Assembly: GCA_002418705.1 (NCBI GenBank)
Contig: DIEQ01000096.1
Span: 1 to 14,358 of the forward strand
Source: Mageeibacillus sp. UBA5770
GTDB lineage: Bacteria > Bacillota_A > Clostridia > Saccharofermentanales > Saccharofermentanaceae
Direction of reading: 5' to 3'
Length of the DNA: 14,358 nucleotides
This document shows positions 1 to 6,977 of this stretch, in pieces. Both the position numbers and the translations under genes were made by a program. The stretch's first letter is position 1. Each line of letters begins with the position of its first letter. The notes beneath the pieces are model-generated. The model searched no databases. It saw nothing but the letters and a program-made list of their open reading frames with translations, and was not told the origin of the DNA.

Positions 1-117
1 GTCTCGCGGACCGCGGACCCGAATCCGCCATCCGCCCGGGCGGGCACATGACGGGCCAGTCCGCCCGCACCCGGTCTGCACCCGGTCCGCACCCGGTTAG
101 CGCCCGGCTCCTGCCTG
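1..117. repeat. GC-rich intergenic stretch with 11-bp tandem repeats
   Basis: This stretch lies just past the stop of the ABC permease gene. Four near-identical 11-bp units run head to tail at 67-77, 78-88, 89-99 and 100-110: GCACCCGGTCT, GCACCCGGTCC, GCACCCGGTTA and GCGCCCGGCTC. A 7-bp direct repeat GCGGACC occurs twice at 6-19, and a perfect 12-bp palindrome CCGCCCGGGCGG sits at 32-43. The GC content is far above that of the adjoining gene. On the minus strand the palindrome and repeats could form stable hairpins after the operon, but there is no T-run, so I do not call a terminator. No gene is visible here, although the tail of one starting left of the window cannot be excluded. Confidence 0.7.
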
Positions 118-1257
118 CTACTCGCTTTTTTTCTGCGTGAATTTGAATGCGGAGACAAGATACATCAATACGATGAATAATACCAGAATTATAACATTAG
201 GGACAATATCAGCCGACGAATTTAACTGGAGCCTGCGCATCGCGTCCATAAACCAGAAGTGCGGCGTCAGGCGGGCGATCTTCTGCAGAACCTCCGGAGC
301 CATATCAATCGGGAAGTATGCGCCGCCAAGAATGCAGGCGATCGTGCCGTACCCGATAATGACCGTCATAACAGCACTTTTGCTCTTGAGGAACAGGGCG
401 GCCATCATCGAGAAGCCGATCTGCAGAAGCGTCATGAGAGACATGAAGAGTATCGCCGTCTGCACAGGCATGCCGATGCTGTAACCGGTTATTTTCAGGA
501 ACACATAGAACAAGCCGACCGTAATCATGCCGTTTATAATGCCGAACATCGTCGTGCCCAGGATATACTCAACGGACTTCACCGGCGTTGCCCTGATTCT
601 CTGAAAAACACCCGTTGCCCGGTCATCAAAGACCATAAACGCGATGAGAAGCCCGTAGGTGAAGCCAAACAGCAGGTAAAAGCCCATGCCCTGGATAAAG
701 CCGCTCTCCTGGCCGGCCGCCGCTGCATCCGTAAAAACACCCGAACTCGATATGGGGATATCGTACTTTTTGTATTCGGTAAGAAGCTGTCCGAACACCC
801 GGCTGTCACCGCCGGCACTGTCGGACAGGATCTTTATACTGTTCATATAGGTATTCATAAAGACCGTAATGAAGGCGGAGTTCTCATAGTCATCGAGAGA
901 GGTCGTCGTCAGATTCCTGAGGCTCCCGGACACGGCGCCTTCCTCAAATCCGGACGGAACCTCGACAATCACGGAGATCTCCTTATTAATCAGCTTCGTG
1001 GAGAGCTCGTCATACGACAGCTCCTTTTCGAGCTCGATATGCAGCGTATCGGACAGGTAGCCGGCGAAATCCGCGGACAGTTCCGTCAAGTCATTGTCAA
1101 TGAACCCGATCTTCACCCGGCCGATCGCATCGTCGCTGCTCACATTGCTCATCAGATTCATAATCAGGCATATAACGCCAGCGCACAGCACGGCAAAAAC
1201 GACGGCGATTTTGTTCCTGTGAACATTGGTCCTGATCAGAAGCAGGATATTTTTCAT
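118..1257 (-). CDS. ABC-2 type transporter permease (second permease of the operon)
   Basis: This 379-residue membrane protein has the ABC-2 exporter permease layout. A first hydrophobic helix lies at about residues 17-37, followed by a long extracytoplasmic loop to about 188. A block of hydrophobic helices follows (about 190-212, 233-257, 263-288, 293-315 and 350-370). The segment RIRATPVKSVEYILG after the second helix matches the cytoplasmic coupling region typical of the family. It should pair with the permease encoded upstream and the ATPase at 2369-3316 to export a drug, peptide or lipid-like substrate; the substrate cannot be read from sequence. Its ATG overlaps the stop of the preceding gene in an ATGA arrangement, and AAGGAGG lies 7 bases before it, so translational coupling is likely. 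It is the last gene of the operon. Confidence 0.9.
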   Translation of the reverse strand: MKNILLLIRTNVHRNKIAVVFAVLCAGVICLIMNLMSNVSSDDAIGRVKIGFIDNDLTELSADFAGYLSDTLHIELEKELSYDELSTKLINKEISVIVEVPSGFEEGAVSGSLRNLTTTSLDDYENSAFITVFMNTYMNSIKILSDSAGGDSRVFGQLLTEYKKYDIPISSSGVFTDAAAAGQESGFIQGMGFYLLFGFTYGLLIAFMVFDDRATGVFQRIRATPVKSVEYILGTTMFGIINGMITVGLFYVFLKITGYSIGMPVQTAILFMSLMTLLQIGFSMMAALFLKSKSAVMTVIIGYGTIACILGGAYFPIDMAPEVLQKIARLTPHFWFMDAMRRLQLNSSADIVPNVIILVLFIVLMYLVSAFKFTQKKSE

Positions 1258-2357
1258 CGTTCTTCCTCCTTGCGGTTAAATACAATAACGCCTGTGACAA
1301 GGGATGCCGCGAACAGAAGCCCGGATGCTGTAATGACTTGAAGACCAAGTCCGTACCGCCCGAAAAGTGTCACGTCGAACGCCGCCTGCTGGACAAAGTA
1401 GTTCGGAAGATACGGCGTAAGTTCTTCAATCCGCATCATTCTTGAAAAAGTGCCGCCGAAGAACATCACCAGCCAGAGTATCGGCATCAGTGTCACTGTC
1501 GGGTCGGTTTTAAGGAAAAGACCGATGAGTGCACCTATTGATATCAGGGCAAATGCAACACTAAAGAACATGCCGAACAGGAATATATTTCCCTGCCAGG
1601 TCGCTGCATAATGCGCATCGAAGCCGAACACACTGACCAGCATCAGCACTAGAGTCTGCACCACGAGCTGCGGAATCGTCCCGACTATTTTCTGAATATA
1701 CAGAACCCATCTGTTTCTCGGCGAGATGATCAGACGGTTGATTGTCTTGCCGTCTCTTTCACGCGTGAATGCGTACCCGCCCGATAAGAGGCTGACAAAA
1801 GTAATCAGTGTCAGCATGCTGACGGCGTAATAATCAAGGATGGTCCTGTTGACGCCCAGGTCCTTTGTACTCACATAGTTCCCGTCGACGGTGACACCCT
1901 GCGCCAGGCTCTCCGGAGAGATTACAGCCGCAGCCGTAACCGCCTTTCCGGTCCGGGCAAATCCGTTCATGACAGCCGCAACCGTCCGGTTCTGCACAGC
2001 ATTATTTCCCTCATATATTTGAATAGCCATCGGCTCCCGAAAAACGACCAGTGCCGTAATCTCATGACTCACGACCGCCTGCTGCGCCGCGGCAAGGTCA
2101 TCGGACTTTTCGATCTTCATCGTCTTCTCATCCTGCAGGGCTGCGACGAAACCCTCAATCGCCGCAATGCTTTGGGGATCCTTCGTCTCGACAATATACC
2201 TGACACTGATATCGCCGATAATCGCATCGGCATTATCCTGCGAGGCAAGCAGATTCCCTAAGAGGAACACCAGCAGCGCCGGGAACATCAGAAAGAAGAA
2301 GAGATTGGTCCGGTCCCTCAGGAATTCTTTTATTTCCTTGAAAACAATATCCAGCAT
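1254..2357 (-). CDS. ABC-2 type transporter permease (first permease of the operon)
   Basis: This 367-residue permease starts with an amphipathic stretch (KEIKEFLRDRTNLFFFLMF) that leads into a first helix at about residues 17-37. A large external loop reaches about residue 175, and five to six helices follow. The coupling-region segment TRERDGKTINRLIISPRNR is the ABC-2 family signature area. It resembles the downstream permease in length and topology, so the transporter is probably a heterodimeric membrane part with a shared ATPase. Its ATG is preceded by GGGGGAG about 5 bases away, directly after the ATPase stop with 11 bases between the genes. The one-ATPase, two-permease order is that of drug and antibiotic exporters such as the linearmycin-resistance LnrLMN type. 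That comparison is from gene order only. Confidence 0.9.
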   Translation of the reverse strand: MLDIVFKEIKEFLRDRTNLFFFLMFPALLVFLLGNLLASQDNADAIIGDISVRYIVETKDPQSIAAIEGFVAALQDEKTMKIEKSDDLAAAQQAVVSHEITALVVFREPMAIQIYEGNNAVQNRTVAAVMNGFARTGKAVTAAAVISPESLAQGVTVDGNYVSTKDLGVNRTILDYYAVSMLTLITFVSLLSGGYAFTRERDGKTINRLIISPRNRWVLYIQKIVGTIPQLVVQTLVLMLVSVFGFDAHYAATWQGNIFLFGMFFSVAFALISIGALIGLFLKTDPTVTLMPILWLVMFFGGTFSRMMRIEELTPYLPNYFVQQAAFDVTLFGRYGLGLQVITASGLLFAASLVTGVIVFNRKEEER

Positions 2358-2368
2358 TCTTCTCCCCC

Positions 2369-3316
2369 CTATCGCAGTTCATGTCCGGTAAGCGTCAGAA
2401 AGGTCGTATCCAGGTTGGGAACTTCCGAATGAATATTGTAGATTGTCAGGCCGCCGGCAATGACCTGCTCGAGTACACGGGTAATACTTTCATACTGGAT
2501 GGAGATATCAATCCTGACAACATTGTCGGCGATCGAGACATTCTTTACGCCGGGAAGGAGCCTGAGCTTCCTGATGAACCCGTCAGTATCAAACGCCGCA
2601 CTGATCTTCGTATCGATGTAGAATGTCTTGATATCCGTCACAAGAGACACCAGCTCCTGCGTCGTCCCGCTGCCCACCATCCTCCCCCGGTCAATAATCG
2701 CAATCCTGTCACAGATCTCCTCGACCTCCTGCATGTAATGGGACGTATAGATAATCGTCGCCCCGCGGTTCTGCAGGACCCGGATCGAATTCAGGATGTG
2801 TTCCCTCGACTGTGCATCGACGCCGACCGTCGGCTCATCCATGACAATCAGCCTGGGGCCATGCGCAATTCCGCATGCGATATTCAGGCGCCGCCGCATA
2901 CCGCCGGACATCTTTTTGGGCTTCATCTTATGCTTGTCAGACAGTCCGACAAACTCCAGGGCTTCACTGGCCGCGTCATGCAGCTTTTGGCCCCTCATGC
3001 CATATAGCGACGCGAAAAACTTCACATTCTCGATAGCCGACAGGTGATTATAGACCGCAATATCCTGCGGGACCATGCCGATAATCTGCTTGATACCCAT
3101 CTTATCCCTGACCAGATCCATCCCGTCAATCGTAATCTCACCCTTCTGAAAATCAGAGAGCGTCGAAATCACGCTCAGCGTGGTCGACTTCCCGGCGCCG
3201 TTCGGCCCGAGCAGTCCGAATATCTCGCCGCGCCCCACTTCAAAGCTCAAATGATCCACGGCACACAGCTCCCCGTAATTTTTAACAAGATTATTCACCG
3301 TTACTATATCAGCCAC
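2369..3316 (-). CDS. ABC transporter ATP-binding protein, DrrA-like
   Basis: This is the nucleotide-binding subunit that powers the two ABC-2 permeases downstream. Numbered from the chosen start (315 residues), it shows Walker A GPNGAGKST (37-45), a Q-loop Q84, the signature SGGMRRRLNIA (137-147), Walker B LIVMDEP (156-162) followed by a GVD D-loop, and the switch His193 in TSHYMQEVEE. A C-terminal domain of about 90 residues follows, as in DrrA/CcmA-type exporter ATPases. I chose a GTG start (VADIVTVNN) at 3316 because GGAGG lies 7 bases upstream. The ATG 24 bases further up has no comparable site. It is the first gene of a three-gene operon. Confidence 0.93.
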   Translation of the reverse strand: MADIVTVNNLVKNYGELCAVDHLSFEVGRGEIFGLLGPNGAGKSTTLSVISTLSDFQKGEITIDGMDLVRDKMGIKQIIGMVPQDIAVYNHLSAIENVKFFASLYGMRGQKLHDAASEALEFVGLSDKHKMKPKKMSGGMRRRLNIACGIAHGPRLIVMDEPTVGVDAQSREHILNSIRVLQNRGATIIYTSHYMQEVEEICDRIAIIDRGRMVGSGTTQELVSLVTDIKTFYIDTKISAAFDTDGFIRKLRLLPGVKNVSIADNVVRIDISIQYESITRVLEQVIAGGLTIYNIHSEVPNLDTTFLTLTGHELR

Positions 3317-3353
3317 TTGAAAACCTCCGTACCCATACACTTCTCATGCAACT

Positions 3354-3439
3354 ATCGTACCATCCGGCCATCCAAAACCATCGTGACAAATGCGTGTTTC
3401 GTACATGACAAATGTCACGGTTTGGAGAAACACGTGACA
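3354..3439 (-). promoter_or_regulatory. Upstream region of the ABC operon: dyad, direct repeat and weak promoter
   Basis: A perfect dyad TGACAAATGTCA lies at 3406-3417. The sequence TGACAAATG recurs at 3384-3392 and 3406-3414, giving a 22-bp direct repeat or about two helical turns, and a further TGACA stands at 3435-3439. Reading toward the operon, a plausible -10 TACGAT covers 3359-3354 with no good -35. This places the repeats at roughly -38 to -70, where an activator would bind. From memory, paired sites of this kind suit DesR/LnrK-like NarL/FixJ response regulators that control ABC exporters. No such regulator gene is in the window, so the regulator class is inference. Confidence 0.5.
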
Positions 3440-3536
3440 TCTGCGGGTACCGTATTCTTTTTTTATTATTATCCGAAAAACATCTTCAAGGTATTTTTCT
3501 ATATTCACACAAGAACATCCGGGGAATTTTCGCGAA

Positions 3537-4439
3537 TCACACAAACCGGTTCTCTATCTCACGATAAGCCGCCAATATAATCCCGAGCATATAAGAAATG
3601 AACGGCCACGGGTTATTTTTACCGTTATGCCAGTTATGCGTGCTTGCCCGAAGTGCATCGCAATAGCCGTCTCTGGTTGTTTCCATCATTTCCTCAAAGC
3701 TGATACACTTACCCGCCTTATAATCGTTCTGGTACAGAAGCATAAGCATCATCAGCCGGCTCATCCTGCCGTTGCCCTCATGAAAAGGCTGTATACACAG
3801 GAAATCCAGGACGAACTGCGCGCTCAGGATAAGTGAGGACACGGCATTCTTCTCCATAGCGCGATTGTATGCATCACACAGATTCCGGACAGCCTGCTCT
3901 GTATCGGCAGCGGATACAGGGACAAAATCAATCGTCTGGCCTCCGCTTGCCGTGATAATTTCATCATTCAATACTTCCGCAATACCGCGTCCGTCATCCC
4001 CGCATTCGAGACTCATCGCATCGAATTTGGAATCTTCACTTTTAAAGTGTCCGCTCGTACGTGTCGGGGCAAATCGATACAGGAATTCATGCATTCTCAA
4101 AATATACTCGGGAGTGAACTCGAATTTGTCATGATTCTTACGCATCAGGTCAAGGTAATAAATATACCCTGCGATCTCTTTTTCGGCGCGCCCGACAGGC
4201 TTGACACGACCGTCCACCAGCGCTTCAAGACGCCTGGCCGTCGTAGTAATGCCTTCCATCCGGTTCGATGACTGTGCGCCTCTCAGCGTGGCATAATGGA
4301 TCAATTCATTGAGCGTGCCGGGCCTTCGCATATATAAATCCGGAAGCTTGCCCTTGTATTCTTTGATCAGAGACAAATACATCTTAACTTCGACAGGTGT
4401 GGCAGCCGTCTCTAAAGAAGCATAATCAAAAGTTCTCAT
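3537..4439 (-). CDS. Fic family protein with catalytic His replaced by Gln
   Basis: Fic enzymes usually transfer AMP or another phosphate-containing group to a target protein hydroxyl. This 300-residue protein has a Fic fold region at about 100-245 with the motif QPFHEGNGRMSR at 217-228. The family pattern is HxFx(D/E)GNGRxxR, so the catalytic His is Gln here (codon CAG, 3791-3789) while the phosphate-binding GNGR part is intact. An N-terminal inhibitory motif, (S/T)xxxE(G/N), is present as S58-N-R-M-E62-G63, which makes it a class II, self-inhibited Fic. It ends soon after PWPFISYMLG, so it lacks the C-terminal winged-helix domain common in longer relatives. The ATG has GGAGG 7 bases upstream. 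AMP transfer is probably lost or altered. Confidence 0.88.
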   Translation of the reverse strand: MRTFDYASLETAATPVEVKMYLSLIKEYKGKLPDLYMRRPGTLNELIHYATLRGAQSSNRMEGITTTARRLEALVDGRVKPVGRAEKEIAGYIYYLDLMRKNHDKFEFTPEYILRMHEFLYRFAPTRTSGHFKSEDSKFDAMSLECGDDGRGIAEVLNDEIITASGGQTIDFVPVSAADTEQAVRNLCDAYNRAMEKNAVSSLILSAQFVLDFLCIQPFHEGNGRMSRLMMLMLLYQNDYKAGKCISFEEMMETTRDGYCDALRASTHNWHNGKNNPWPFISYMLGIILAAYREIENRFV

Positions 4440-4511
4440 GTGAGTTCCTCCATATTTGCTGCTTTGGTATCATTGCATATCTGTTTGCGGCCGGGTATCT
4501 CCTCTCGCGGA

Positions 4512-4541
4512 TATATCTTACTTAATACTGTAGTTATACAA
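4512..4541 (-). promoter_or_regulatory. Predicted promoter of the Fic gene
   Basis: On the minus strand a -35 TTGTAT (4541-4536) is separated by 18 bases from a -10 GATATA (4517-4512). This leaves a leader of about 70 bases before the Fic ATG. It is the best sigma-70-type match in the gap and is a prediction only. Confidence 0.4.
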
Positions 4542-4602
4542 TTTGATGCCCCTGTATTTATACTCCAATTATATTACCGTTAATCACGGATAACAAACAC
4601 AA

Positions 4603-4632
4603 TTGCTTCATAGCACGTGTCAATATGATAAT
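4603..4632 (+). promoter_or_regulatory. Predicted promoter of the GNAT gene
   Basis: A -35 TTGCTT (4603-4608), an 18-base spacer and a -10 GATAAT (4627-4632) lie about 44 bases before the GNAT ATG at 4676. It is divergent from the Fic promoter, and the two do not overlap. Confidence 0.4.
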
Positions 4633-4675
4633 ATGGCCTCATAACAAAGCCGCCCGTCGAAAGGAAGAAAATCAG

Positions 4676-5347
4676 ATGGATATTCAGATAAAGCCAATGA
4701 CCCCCGCACGGGTCGATGACTACTTCAAATTCTTTGACGAAATCGCATTTGCCGATCATCCCGAATGGGGCTGCGAATGCTACTGCTGCTTCTTCCATGT
4801 CGACTCCAAAACAGACTGGGAAGCCCGAACAGGCGTCGAGAACAAGGCCATCGCCCGGGAGCTGATCCTGGCCGGCCGATTCACCGGCCTCCTCGCCTAC
4901 GCCGACGACCAGCCCGTCGCCTGGTGCCATTATGAGAAAAAGTCCGCGCTCCCCGGCATATCCGTCTTCTACCCGCAGTTCCTCGAACCGGAAAAAGCCT
5001 CCGACGAAACAGGGTCCGCGTCCGAAGCTGAAGCTGTGTCCGAAGACGCGTCCGAAGACGATTCCGAAGACGAGCCCGTAGCCGCGTCCGAAGCCGGGAA
5101 CATCGCCGCCATCGTGTGCTTCACAGTCGCACAAGCCTGGCGCCGAAAAGGAATCGCCGGACAGATGCTCGACATCACCTGTTCTGATCTCGCCGGAAAA
5201 GGATATACAATTGCAGAAGCCTATCCCGGCAAAACCTCCGAATCCGACGAACACAATTATCACGGACCCTTATCGCTGTATCTGGCACACGGCTTTGAGG
5301 TATATAGGGAATTCGATGAAAATACGGTTGTCAGGAAAAGAATCTGA
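4676..5347 (+). CDS. GNAT family N-acetyltransferase with acidic insert
   Basis: This 223-residue protein is a GCN5-related acetyltransferase, which would move an acetyl group from acetyl-CoA to an unknown amine. The acetyl-CoA-binding motif A is visible as RRKGIAGQML at 156-165 (R-x-x-G-x-A), after the beta strand AAIVCFTV. The C-terminal part LSLYLAHGFEVYREF is the usual GNAT ending. Near the N-terminus, W31 and a Cys cluster (C33, C35, C37, C38) match a Cys-bearing GNAT subgroup. Residues about 105-140 form a Ser/Glu/Asp-rich low-complexity insert just before the core strand, which is unusual for the fold and encoded by tandem repeats. I chose ATG 4676 because AAGGAAG precedes it; an ATG 51 bases upstream has no such site. 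It converges on the KilA-N gene with 6 bases between stops. Confidence 0.85.
   Translation: MDIQIKPMTPARVDDYFKFFDEIAFADHPEWGCECYCCFFHVDSKTDWEARTGVENKAIARELILAGRFTGLLAYADDQPVAWCHYEKKSALPGISVFYPQFLEPEKASDETGSASEAEAVSEDASEDDSEDEPVAASEAGNIAAIVCFTVAQAWRRKGIAGQMLDITCSDLAGKGYTIAEAYPGKTSESDEHNYHGPLSLYLAHGFEVYREFDENTVVRKRI
5039..5074 (+). repeat. Three tandem 12-bp units coding for SED-x
   Basis: TCCGAAGACGCG, TCCGAAGACGAT and TCCGAAGACGAG follow one another without a gap and encode SEDA, SEDD and SEDE inside the acetyltransferase. Looser TCCGAAG units lie on both sides (about 4998-5098). The multiple-of-three unit keeps the frame if copy number changes. Confidence 0.85.
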
Positions 5348-5353
5348 TTCGTT

Positions 5354-6205
5354 TCATGATTTGATATTTTTAAGTTTTTCGACGCTGCTGCTTTTCAGAA
5401 GAGAGTTTAACTGAAGTGCTGCTATTCTCCGTAATTGATTAAATCTATTATCCTGAGAAATGCCTTGGTCAATAAAAAGAGCGTTAGTGTTTTCAAGATT
5501 AGCTAGAACCAGAAGTTGTTCCAATGTCGCATCATCACGAATGTTTCCCTTCTTTTCAGGATTTTCATCTTTCCATTGCTTTGCAGTAATTCCAAAGAGT
5601 GCAACATTCAGCATGTCCGCTTCATCAGCATATGTATATACCTTCTGTCTTGGTGTTGATGTGTCATCCAACAAATTCTCTTTTATAGCATCTGTATGAA
5701 TTTTGTAATTGATTTTTGCAATAGCTCTGTTCAAACTCCAACTCATAGATACTTTGTCGGATTCTTCCGATTTCATACGCTGATAATCTTTTATAATGTA
5801 GAGCTTAAATTCAGGAGATACCCACGAAGCAAACTCAAAAGCAATGTCTTTATGCGCGTACGTTCCGCCATACCTTCCTGACTTCGAAATAAGTCCTATG
5901 GCAGATGTCTTATCGATCCATTTCAGAGGGGATAGAACGAATGTATTTTTGCCAGCTTCCTGTTTAAACTGGTCGAAATCGACCAGTTTAAAATCCGGAT
6001 TACTTAACTGTTCCCACAAACCTAAAAACTCGATCGTATCACGGCTTCTCATCCAGTTCTTAACAACGTCAGCTGGAGAATCATTATTCTTGTATTTTGC
6101 GATATCGGTCAACGAGATGTAATCTTCATCTTTATTAGTTGATATAACAGTAATTTCTTTGCCATTTGCATGAATGATAGATTGGGAATCTTTAACTTTT
6201 ATCAT
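5354..6205 (-). CDS. KilA-N domain-containing protein
   Basis: KilA-N is a small DNA-binding domain found in phage and mobile-element proteins and in stand-alone bacterial genes of unknown role. In this 283-residue protein it spans about residues 8-120: an opening strand pair (GKEITVIST, then DYISLTDIAKY), a central NWMRSRDTIEFLGLWEQL segment, and the closing YAHKDIAFEFASWVSPEF followed by YIIKDYQRM. The C-terminal half (about 130-283) is charged and mostly helical, and I do not recognise it. I chose the ATG at 6205 because GGAGGG lies 7 bases upstream; an in-frame ATG 27 bases earlier lacks this. It has its own promoter with a palindrome across the -35. No phage genes adjoin it, so it looks like a solitary gene. 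Its target and function are unknown. Confidence 0.88.
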   Translation of the reverse strand: MIKVKDSQSIIHANGKEITVISTNKDEDYISLTDIAKYKNNDSPADVVKNWMRSRDTIEFLGLWEQLSNPDFKLVDFDQFKQEAGKNTFVLSPLKWIDKTSAIGLISKSGRYGGTYAHKDIAFEFASWVSPEFKLYIIKDYQRMKSEESDKVSMSWSLNRAIAKINYKIHTDAIKENLLDDTSTPRQKVYTYADEADMLNVALFGITAKQWKDENPEKKGNIRDDATLEQLLVLANLENTNALFIDQGISQDNRFNQLRRIAALQLNSLLKSSSVEKLKNIKS

Positions 6206-6272
6206 AAATGTTCCCTCCGAATTTCCATTCAACTCAGCCTTCTAAAATGCCGCTCATCTCCATAGTCACATT

Positions 6273-6310
6273 ATCGTATAATGTAATTATGTCGTATACA
6301 ATATTGTATA
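6273..6310 (-). promoter_or_regulatory. KilA-N promoter with 16-bp perfect palindrome
   Basis: TATACAATATTGTATA at 6295-6310 is a perfect 16-bp palindrome. Its minus-strand TTGTAT (6301-6296) serves well as a -35, and exactly 17 bases later comes TACGAT (6278-6273) as a -10. The leader to the KilA-N ATG would be about 60 bases. A protein bound at the palindrome would block the -35, so repression, possibly by KilA-N itself, is a reasonable guess. The palindrome also lies 56 bases before the DUF3795 gene on the other strand. Confidence 0.5.
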
Positions 6311-6365
6311 TGCGCAATTTTAGAGTCGGGATGAAATAAGCGCCCACCAGCAAGAGGAAACCCAC

Positions 6366-6926
6366 ATGGAAGAATACACAAGAACCACCCCGCAATTTTC
6401 CCTTTGCGGCCTCAACTGCGGCCTTTGCCCGCGCTACCAGACACAGGGCGAATCAAGATGTCCCGGATGCGGCGGCCCGGACTTCCGGCTCAAGCACCCT
6501 GCCTGCGCAGTCATCACCTGCAGCAAGAAACACGGCAGTCCGGAATATTGTTTCGAGTGTTCTGCCTATCCCTGCGAAAGATACAGCCGCACGGGCGAAG
6601 CGGATTCATTTATATCCTATCGCAACGTCATCGCTGATTTTGAAAAAGCCAAAACAAGCGGCGTCGAGCCATATATGGCAGAACTCCGCGAAAAAATCGA
6701 AATCCTCGAATTCCTGCTCAACACCTATAACGACGGCAGACGGAAAAGCTACTACTGTTCCGCAGTGAATCTGCTGCCTCTCCCGGACCTGCGCGAAATC
6801 ATGTCTGAAACGCAGGAAAAGATTGCCCCCAGCGACATCCCTCAAAAAGAGAAAATCGAAGAGACAATCCGGCTGTTTGAAGCCCGGGCTAAAAGCAAAG
6901 ACATTGAATTGAAGCTGCGAAAATAG
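6366..6926 (+). CDS. DUF3795 domain-containing Cys-rich protein
   Basis: This 186-residue protein carries ten cysteines in the first 70 residues: C14, C18, C21, C32, C35, C47, C52, C62, C65 and C70. They are arranged as CxxxCxxC, CxxC and a later CxxC plus single Cys, opening with FSLCGLNCGLCP. This is the pattern of DUF3795, a family of unknown function that probably binds zinc or an iron-sulfur centre. The C-terminal half (about 90-186) is helical and charged, with no recognised domain. The ATG is preceded by AGAGGAAA about 6 bases away. It is a single-gene unit that converges on the phosphofructokinase gene, with a candidate terminator in the 50-base gap. Confidence 0.85.
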   Translation: MEEYTRTTPQFSLCGLNCGLCPRYQTQGESRCPGCGGPDFRLKHPACAVITCSKKHGSPEYCFECSAYPCERYSRTGEADSFISYRNVIADFEKAKTSGVEPYMAELREKIEILEFLLNTYNDGRRKSYYCSAVNLLPLPDLREIMSETQEKIAPSDIPQKEKIEETIRLFEARAKSKDIELKLRK

Positions 6927-6947
6927 ATATCAAGCCTTCTCGACATC

Positions 6948-6977
6948 GGCCGTGATACTCTTGTCGGCCTTTTATTT
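6948..6977 (+). terminator. Candidate terminator after the DUF3795 gene
   Basis: GGCCG (6948-6952) pairs with CGGCC (6965-6969) around a 12-base loop and is followed by TTTTATTT. The stem is only 5 bp but all G/C, and it sits between two converging genes. It is a weak but well-placed candidate. Confidence 0.4.

Noticed and set aside
259..1341. Long plus-strand frame opposite the ABC permease genes
   Set aside because: It is antisense to a well-supported permease, rich in Arg and His as complement frames usually are, and has no recognisable domain.
3344..3544. 66-residue minus-strand frame after the Fic stop, possibly a frameshifted Fic tail
   Set aside because: It starts at a TTG without a ribosome binding site, does not resemble the winged-helix end of Fic proteins, and covers the operator region of the ABC operon.
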